Shown in pieces: positions 60,033 to 64,000 of a DNA stretch of 64,000 nucleotides. The notes below the pieces were generated by a model. It searched no databases. It worked only from the letters and a program-made list of their open reading frames with translations, and was not told where the DNA came from. Numbering within the stretch: position 1 is the stretch's first letter; each line of letters begins with the position of its first letter. The position numbers and the translations under genes were made by a program. This DNA comes from Pseudomonadota bacterium (GTDB lineage: Bacteria; Pseudomonadota; Alphaproteobacteria; Sphingomonadales; Sphingomonadaceae): the NCBI GenBank assembly GCA_023400405.1, contig JAEXFD010000007.1, forward strand, positions 124,001-188,000, given 5' to 3'.

Positions 60033-60512
60033 ATGTTCTTTCGGACGACCCTCGCCTTGGCCGCCCCGCTGGCCGCCCCCTCTGCGGCGCAGACCGTGCG
60101 ACCGGTCCTCGACTATGCCAGCGCCGCGACGATCCGCGACGGCTGCCTCGCCTGGGCCAGGCAGCACGGCTTCAGGATGGCGATCGTCGTGCTCGAGCCG
60201 CACGGCATGCGCGTCACCCTCGCCCATATGGACGGCGTCTTGATGGGGGGCGGCGAAGTGGCGCAATGGAAGGCGCTGTCGGCCGCGAAGTTCGGCCGCG
60301 CCACGATCGATACGGCGGCGCTCAACCCGCCCGCCAACATGCCGAGCGTCGCGACGATCCAGGGCGGCGTGCCGATCTACACGGCCGATGGCACTCTGCT
60401 CGGCGGCGTCGGCGTGTCCGGCGGCAAGCCTGCGGAGGACGCCGCCTGCGCGACCGCGGGGATCGAGGCGGCCGGGCTCAAGCCGGCGCGCCCCGCCCCG
60501 CCGGCTCAATAG
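60033..60512 (+). CDS. exported GlcG/HbpS-family protein
   Basis: 159 residues. A hydrophobic N-terminus (TTLALAAPLAAPSAAQ) is a probable signal. GlcG/HbpS-like features are IVVLEPHGMRVTLAHMDG, AKFGRATIDTAA, GGVPIYTADGTLLGGVGVSG and EDAACATAGIEAAGL. Family members bind heme or small corrinoid-like molecules and often accompany cytochromes or quinoproteins. It is 17 bases after the cytochrome c stop. Its stop overlaps the convergent CMD gene by seven bases. Confidence 0.83.
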   Translation: MFFRTTLALAAPLAAPSAAQTVRPVLDYASAATIRDGCLAWARQHGFRMAIVVLEPHGMRVTLAHMDGVLMGGGEVAQWKALSAAKFGRATIDTAALNPPANMPSVATIQGGVPIYTADGTLLGGVGVSGGKPAEDAACATAGIEAAGLKPARPAPPAQ

Positions 60513-60895
60513 GCGTCGATCTCCTTCAGCGCCTCCGCCGCGAGCGCCCAGCTCTCCACGCCGCCGGCCACGCCGATATAGAGCGTGGTCTGGAGCAGCA
60601 CTTCGCGAATGTCTTCCTTGGTCGCGCCGTTCTGCACCGCGCACTTCACCAGCCGCTTGAGAGGCGTGTGACGATTGAGCGCGGCGCAGATCGCCATGGT
60701 GATCAGGCTGCGTTCGCGCAGCGTCAGGCCCGGACGTGTCCAGGTCTCGCCAAAACAGGCCGAAGTCACGTAGTTTTCGAGCGGCTGGTGGAAATCGTCC
60801 GCCGCATCGAGCCGCTCGACGCTCGCCGCGCCGAACAATTGCGCGCGCATCTCGCGGCCAGCCTGGAAGGCGGGATCTTCGGTCTTGAGGGCCAT
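60506..60895 (-). CDS. 4-carboxymuconolactone decarboxylase-like protein
   Basis: 129 residues, the size of PcaC. ENYVTSACFGETWTRPGLTLRERSLITM, ICAALNRHTPLKRLVKCA and ATKEDIREVLLQTTLYIGVAGG match the PcaC motif order well. Of the small CMD proteins in this window it is the closest to PcaC itself, but no pca gene cluster is nearby. It is encoded three bases downstream of an esterase gene on the same strand. Related lactone decarboxylation is the likely chemistry. Confidence 0.87.
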   Translation of the reverse strand: MALKTEDPAFQAGREMRAQLFGAASVERLDAADDFHQPLENYVTSACFGETWTRPGLTLRERSLITMAICAALNRHTPLKRLVKCAVQNGATKEDIREVLLQTTLYIGVAGGVESWALAAEALKEIDAY

Positions 60896-60898
60896 GGG

Positions 60899-61840
60899 CT
60901 ATCCTTGTCTTTCGAGGAACTGTCGGAAGGTTGCGCCGAGCCAGCGCATCTCGGCGCGAACCGGGGCGGAGAAGGCGACGCCGCGGAGAAAGCCATGGCA
61001 CATGCCGGGCGCGACGCGCGCCTCGATCGTGATGCCAGCGCCGCGTAGCCTTTCGGCATATTCGAGACCCTCTCCGCAGAGTGGGTCATGCTCGGCGCCG
61101 AGCAGGATCGCGGGCGGGAGGCCGGACAGGTCGGCGAGCCCGAGCGGCGCCGGGAGGCGATCGGCCGAGGCTTGGTAGGCGGCAAGCATCGCCTCGATCA
61201 CCGGCCGAGGGAGCGCGGGATCGCGAACGCACGCATAAGCCGGCCGTGCCGGATCGAGATCGTAAAGCCCATAGCAAAGGAGCTGGCAGGCGACGCGATC
61301 CCGGGCGAGCGTCGCGAGATGCGCTGCCAGGAATGCGCCCGCACTGTCGCCCGCCACGGCTATGCGCCGCGCCTCGATCTCCAGCACGTCCGCCATGCGC
61401 AGCGCCCAGCGCAGCACGTCGTGACATTGTTCGAGCGTGGCGCGCGGTGTGGATTCGGGCAGCCGGGCATAATGGACGCTGATCACCGTCACGCCACATG
61501 CCTCGGCAAGCGCGCTCGCGAGCCCGTCATAGCTTTCGATGCTGCCGATCGTGAAGCCGCCGCCGTGCAGATAGACGATTGCCGGCCGTCCCTCCGCGCC
61601 TGCGGGGCGATAGAGGCGTACGGGCGTTTCTCGATTGCCCGAGACGACATGGCTGTCCGTCACCCTCATCCCAGCCGGCCGCGGATAGGCGATCCGATGC
61701 GCGTCGCGATCGGCGGCCAGCCGAGCCGCCTCGATCGGCAAGGGCGGCCTCGGCGCGCGGCGAACCGCGGCGAGATAGTCCGCCAGCCCGTCGGCAAGCA
61801 TCGGCGCGTCGGCCGGCATATCCTCGGAGGCCCGGGTCAC
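60899..61840 (-). CDS. alpha/beta hydrolase of the hormone-sensitive lipase family
   Basis: 313 residues. AIVYLHGGGFTIGSIESYD carries the HGGG oxyanion motif, VAGDSAGAFLAAH the nucleophile Ser, and GAEHDPLCGEG and MCHGFLR the Asp and His. The full catalytic set is visible, and there is no signal peptide. It starts at GTG with AGGAGAATAG upstream. An esterase for short acyl esters or lactones is expected. It lies opposite the aldolase gene across a 98-bp divergent region. Confidence 0.9.
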   Translation of the reverse strand: MTRASEDMPADAPMLADGLADYLAAVRRAPRPPLPIEAARLAADRDAHRIAYPRPAGMRVTDSHVVSGNRETPVRLYRPAGAEGRPAIVYLHGGGFTIGSIESYDGLASALAEACGVTVISVHYARLPESTPRATLEQCHDVLRWALRMADVLEIEARRIAVAGDSAGAFLAAHLATLARDRVACQLLCYGLYDLDPARPAYACVRDPALPRPVIEAMLAAYQASADRLPAPLGLADLSGLPPAILLGAEHDPLCGEGLEYAERLRGAGITIEARVAPGMCHGFLRGVAFSAPVRAEMRWLGATFRQFLERQG

Positions 61841-61938
61841 CTATTCTCCTGTTGCGGCGCTCGATGGCGCCTTCTTGGCTTGCGCAACGCCGCGTGCCAT
61901 GCTGAATGGCGTTTGTAAATAGCAACTAAGTCGAGGGG

Positions 61939-62724
61939 ATGCCGGTGTTCAACGCGATGGTGAAACGCAAGCTCGACGCCGGAGAGACGGTGTTCGGCAG
62001 CTTCCTCAAGCTCGCCTCGCCGACCCTGGTCGAGCTGTACGGGCTGGCCGGGTTCGATTTCGTCATCGTCGATGCCGAACATGGGTGCTTCACCCATGGC
62101 GAGATCGAGAACCTGATCCGCGCCTGCGAGCGGATGGGAATCAGCAGCGTCATCCGCACGCCCGACGCCGAGGAGGCGAACATCCTCCATGTGCTCGACA
62201 GTGGCGCGAGCGGAATCCAGGTGCCGTCGCTGAAGAGCGCCGCCGAAGTGCGCGAGGTGATCCGCAAGGCCAAATACTGGCCGCTGGGCGAACGCGGATC
62301 GGCGCGGGCCTGCCGCGCCGCCGGCTATGGCACCCTCCCCGATTACGAGCAGCGCGCCAATGCCGAGACGTTGGTCTGCGTCCATGTCGAGAACAAGGAG
62401 ATGGTCGAGGACATCGAGGCGCTGTGCGAGATCGATGCGCTCGACGTGCTGTTCATCGGCCCCGGCGATCTCAGCGCCTCCTATGGCCATCCGGGCAATG
62501 CAGCGCACCCAGAGGTGAAGGCCAGGATCGACCGGGTGATCGAAGTGTCGGCAGGCCGCAAGCATATCGGCACCGTGGTCGCCAATCCCGCCCAGCTCGA
62601 ATCCTATGCGGCGCGTGGGGTGCGCTATTTCGCCTGGCTCAACGATCTCGGCCTGATGCGCGGCGCACTCAATGCGGCGGCGGCGCATTTCACGCCCTAT
62701 CGCCCGACGGAGGAACGGCTGTGA
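61939..62724 (+). CDS. HpcH/HpaI-family class II aldolase
   Basis: 261 residues. FDFVIVDAEHGCFTHGE gives the catalytic His and metal Glu regions. SGIQVPSLKSAAEV, CVHVENKEMVEDIEAL with a Glu and FIGPGDLSASYG with the Asp of the HpaI/HpcH fold follow. These enzymes cleave 4-hydroxy-2-oxo acids to pyruvate and an aldehyde. GAGGGG lies two bases before the ATG; a GTG at 61,945 has better spacing. Its stop overlaps a small CMD gene. It would finish a catabolic pathway. Confidence 0.88.
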   Translation: MPVFNAMVKRKLDAGETVFGSFLKLASPTLVELYGLAGFDFVIVDAEHGCFTHGEIENLIRACERMGISSVIRTPDAEEANILHVLDSGASGIQVPSLKSAAEVREVIRKAKYWPLGERGSARACRAAGYGTLPDYEQRANAETLVCVHVENKEMVEDIEALCEIDALDVLFIGPGDLSASYGHPGNAAHPEVKARIDRVIEVSAGRKHIGTVVANPAQLESYAARGVRYFAWLNDLGLMRGALNAAAAHFTPYRPTEERL

Positions 62725-63050
62725 AGCGCCCGTCCGGCGGCCGCGGCCGCGAACTGGCGAGCGTCGCGCCGCTGCTCGACCAGCTCACCCAGGACGTGCT
62801 CTACGACACCGTCTGGGAACGCGCCGAACTGTCTCCGCGCGACCGCAGCCTGATCACCATCACGTGCCTGATCGCGCTCAATCGCGACCAGGCGCAGGGC
62901 CATATGGAGCTGGGACTCGAAAACGGCCTGACCGTCGAGGAACTGGGCGAGGCGATCGCACACATTGCCTTCTATGCCGGCTGGCCGGTCGCAGTGAGCG
63001 CGGCGCGCAAGCTCAAGACACTCGTGGACGCCAAGGCCGCATCTGAATAA
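62721..63050 (+). CDS. small carboxymuconolactone-decarboxylase family protein
   Basis: 109 residues, clearly related to the protein at 49,513 (RDRSLITITCLIALNRDQAQ versus RDRSLLTVAALMTANRHQQ, and GLTVEELGEAIAHIAFYAGWP). The GTG overlaps the aldolase stop (GTGA) with an AGGAACGG ribosome site, so the pair is translationally coupled. The likely His of the family is Asp-Gln in this copy (NRDQAQGH), a possible change of active site. Function with the aldolase is unknown. Confidence 0.85.
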   Translation: MKRPSGGRGRELASVAPLLDQLTQDVLYDTVWERAELSPRDRSLITITCLIALNRDQAQGHMELGLENGLTVEELGEAIAHIAFYAGWPVAVSAARKLKTLVDAKAASE

Positions 63051-63059
63051 GCCCGCCGC

Positions 63060-63088
63060 TTGCCAAATAGCACGACCGTTCGTACTAA
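63060..63088 (+). promoter_or_regulatory. sigma70-type promoter with overlapping operator for the TetR gene
   Basis: TTGCCA and TACTAA are separated by 17 bases. A 20-bp imperfect palindrome, TAGCACGACCGTTCGTACTA (63,068-63,087), covers the spacer and most of the -10. The predicted start point lies at or next to the ATG, so the message may be leaderless. This is a typical layout for repression by the TetR protein itself. Confidence 0.6.
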
Positions 63089-63094
63089 ACTCGC

Positions 63095-63697
63095 ATGAAA
63101 GCCGAGACGACTCGAAACAAGGTACTCGAAGAGGGGCTGCAGGCACTCAGCGAAGGCGGGCTGGCGGCGGTGACGATCGGGCGCCTGGCCGAAGCCACCG
63201 GCCTCTCAAAAAGCGGCCTGTTCGCCCATTTCCGCTCACGCGAAGCGCTCGAGCTCGCGCTGCTCGATCAGACGGTCGCGCTCGCCCAGCGCCACGTCGT
63301 CGTGCCCGCAATGCAGGAGGCGGCGGGGCTGCCCCGGCTGATGGCGCTGGTCGGCTTGTGGTTCGGCTGGTCGGCGCGGGCGGGGCTGCGCGGCGGTTGC
63401 CCGATCGCGGCGGCACTGTTCGAACTCGACGATGCGGCGGGACCCGTCCGCGATCGCGTGGCGGCGCTCGATAGCGAATGGCGGGCGCTGCTTCAGGCCC
63501 ATGTCACTGGGGCGATCGATCTGGGCCATCTCCACGCGGATGCCGATGCGGAGCAGCTCGTGTGGGAGCTTTGCGGCATCTACCTCGCCCATCACAGCTC
63601 GATGCGGTTCCAGCGCGATCCCCATGCCGATCAAAGGGCGCAAGATGCGCTGGTCGCGCTGCTGCGCCGCAACGGCGCCGATCCCGCTAGTCTCTAA
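63095..63697 (+). CDS. TetR-family regulator
   Basis: 200 residues. The helix-turn-helix reads GLAAVTIGRLAEATGLSKSG then LFAHFRSREALELALL. A longer ligand-binding domain contains RGGCPIAAALFELDD, typical of the TetR_C group with a GCPIAA motif. No Shine-Dalgarno sequence is seen before the ATG, in keeping with the leaderless promoter inferred upstream. It follows the aldolase/CMD genes and precedes a DUF3817 gene on the same strand. It may control itself and the next gene. Confidence 0.9.
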   Translation: MKAETTRNKVLEEGLQALSEGGLAAVTIGRLAEATGLSKSGLFAHFRSREALELALLDQTVALAQRHVVVPAMQEAAGLPRLMALVGLWFGWSARAGLRGGCPIAAALFELDDAAGPVRDRVAALDSEWRALLQAHVTGAIDLGHLHADADAEQLVWELCGIYLAHHSSMRFQRDPHADQRAQDALVALLRRNGADPASL

Positions 63698-63713
63698 TCC
63701 AGGAAGTCCTCGC

Positions 63714-64000
63714 ATGCTTCAGCCCAGCACGGCGCCCAGCGCGGCCGAAGAGCTCGCACCGCTGCGCCGTTTACGCGCGGCGTCCTTCTGCGAGGCCACG
63801 ACCCTCTTGGTCCTCCTCTTCGTCGCGGTGCCGCTCAAGCACGCGTTCGGCTATGCGCCGGCGACGCGGATCATGGGACCGGTGCACGGCGTCGCCTTCG
63901 TCGCCTATGTCTGGAGCGTGATCGCGGCCACCTCGGCAGGCGGCTGGTCGCGGCGCGAGATCGCCAGGCTGGTGCTGGCCGCCTTCATTCCGTTCGGCGG
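63714..64000 (+). CDS. DUF3817 integral membrane protein (3' end cut by window)
   Basis: The first 95 codons are visible. A short polar N-terminus precedes LRRLRAASFCEATTLLVLLFVAVPLKHAFGY, the beginning of the DUF3817 domain. RIMGPVHGVAFVAYVWSVIAA (HG in a membrane segment) and a third hydrophobic stretch follow. The family has about three membrane helices and about 90-110 residues, so little is missing. The AGGAAGTCC site precedes the ATG. It is probably cotranscribed with the TetR gene. Function unknown. Confidence 0.82.
   Translation, partial: MLQPSTAPSAAEELAPLRRLRAASFCEATTLLVLLFVAVPLKHAFGYAPATRIMGPVHGVAFVAYVWSVIAATSAGGWSRREIARLVLAAFIPFG

Noticed and set aside
1..64000. Mobile element, prophage, CRISPR array, tRNA or rRNA
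   Set aside because: No transposase, integrase, direct repeat array, phage structural gene or RNA gene signature was found on either strand.
1..64000. Aromatic ring-cleavage or ring-hydroxylating dioxygenase locus
   Set aside because: No Rieske oxygenase, extradiol or intradiol dioxygenase motif was seen. The only oxygenase is the single-component flavin monooxygenase at 44,835.

Overview
The window looks like a chromosomal catabolic region of a sphingomonad (Alphaproteobacteria, Sphingomonadaceae). The supporting signs are high GC, two large TonB-dependent receptors next to catabolic operons, an ADP-forming feruloyl-CoA synthetase beside a feruloyl-CoA hydratase-lyase (the ferBA arrangement known from Sphingobium), many DUF1254, EthD and SDR proteins, and frequent GTG or TTG starts coupled by 4-bp overlaps. 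No rRNA, tRNA, CRISPR array, transposase, integrase or phage gene was seen. Almost every base lies in a catabolic, transport or regulatory gene.

Region 1 (about 1-29,400) is an acyl-CoA catabolic block. Leftward operon A (1-6,088) holds a FadB-like protein cut by the window edge, an acyl-CoA ligase, an SDR, an EthD protein, an enoyl-CoA hydratase and a two-domain carboxymuconolactone-decarboxylase-like (CMD) protein. Divergent from it are an ACAD10/11-type acyl-CoA dehydrogenase, an APH-family kinase, a TonB receptor, an MFS permease and an exported DUF1254 protein. Leftward operon B (14,421-19,365) encodes two dissimilar acyl-CoA dehydrogenases, a thiolase, a thiolase-like lipid-transfer protein and a DUF35 partner. 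This set resembles the side-chain-shortening enzymes of steroid and other branched acids. LuxR and TetR regulators and an SDR follow. A second module (21,727-29,399) repeats the first: a CMD protein divergent from SDRs, an ACAD10/11-like dehydrogenase, a DUF1254 protein, an APH-like kinase and an enoyl-CoA hydratase. The kinase/dehydrogenase pairs resemble the 4-hydroxyacyl-CoA phosphorylation and elimination route (LvaA/LvaC in Pseudomonas, ACAD10/11 in animals). A repeated operator, CGACCG-N2-CGGTCG, sits in the three divergent promoters of this region and probably defines a local TetR regulon.

Region 2 (29,400-40,678) has a probable gene remnant, a GntR regulator, an exported quinoprotein dehydrogenase coupled to a Tat-exported tandem EthD-like protein, a TetR regulator divergent from a second TonB receptor, a secreted PHB-depolymerase-like esterase, a second acyl-CoA ligase and a third DUF1254 protein.

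Region 3 (40,679-64,000) looks like metabolism of phenylpropanoids or other aromatics. It has a quinohemoprotein alcohol dehydrogenase in an operon with a LuxR regulator, an alpha/beta hydrolase and an aromatic-type flavin monooxygenase. It also has divergent aldehyde dehydrogenase and GMC oxidoreductase genes, ferA-ferB with a small CMD protein, and a divergent cupin/DUF6282/aldehyde dehydrogenase operon. Two LigI-type amidohydrolases with an AAHS-type permease, cytochrome c, a GlcG-like protein, a PcaC-like protein, an esterase, an HpaI-type aldolase with another CMD protein, a TetR regulator and the start of a DUF3817 membrane protein complete it.

Together the genes describe outer-membrane uptake, periplasmic oxidation or hydrolysis, CoA activation, beta-oxidation-like shortening and retro-aldol cleavage. 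The substrates are inferred, not proven. No ring-cleavage or ring-hydroxylating dioxygenase is present, so any aromatic ring opening must be encoded elsewhere.
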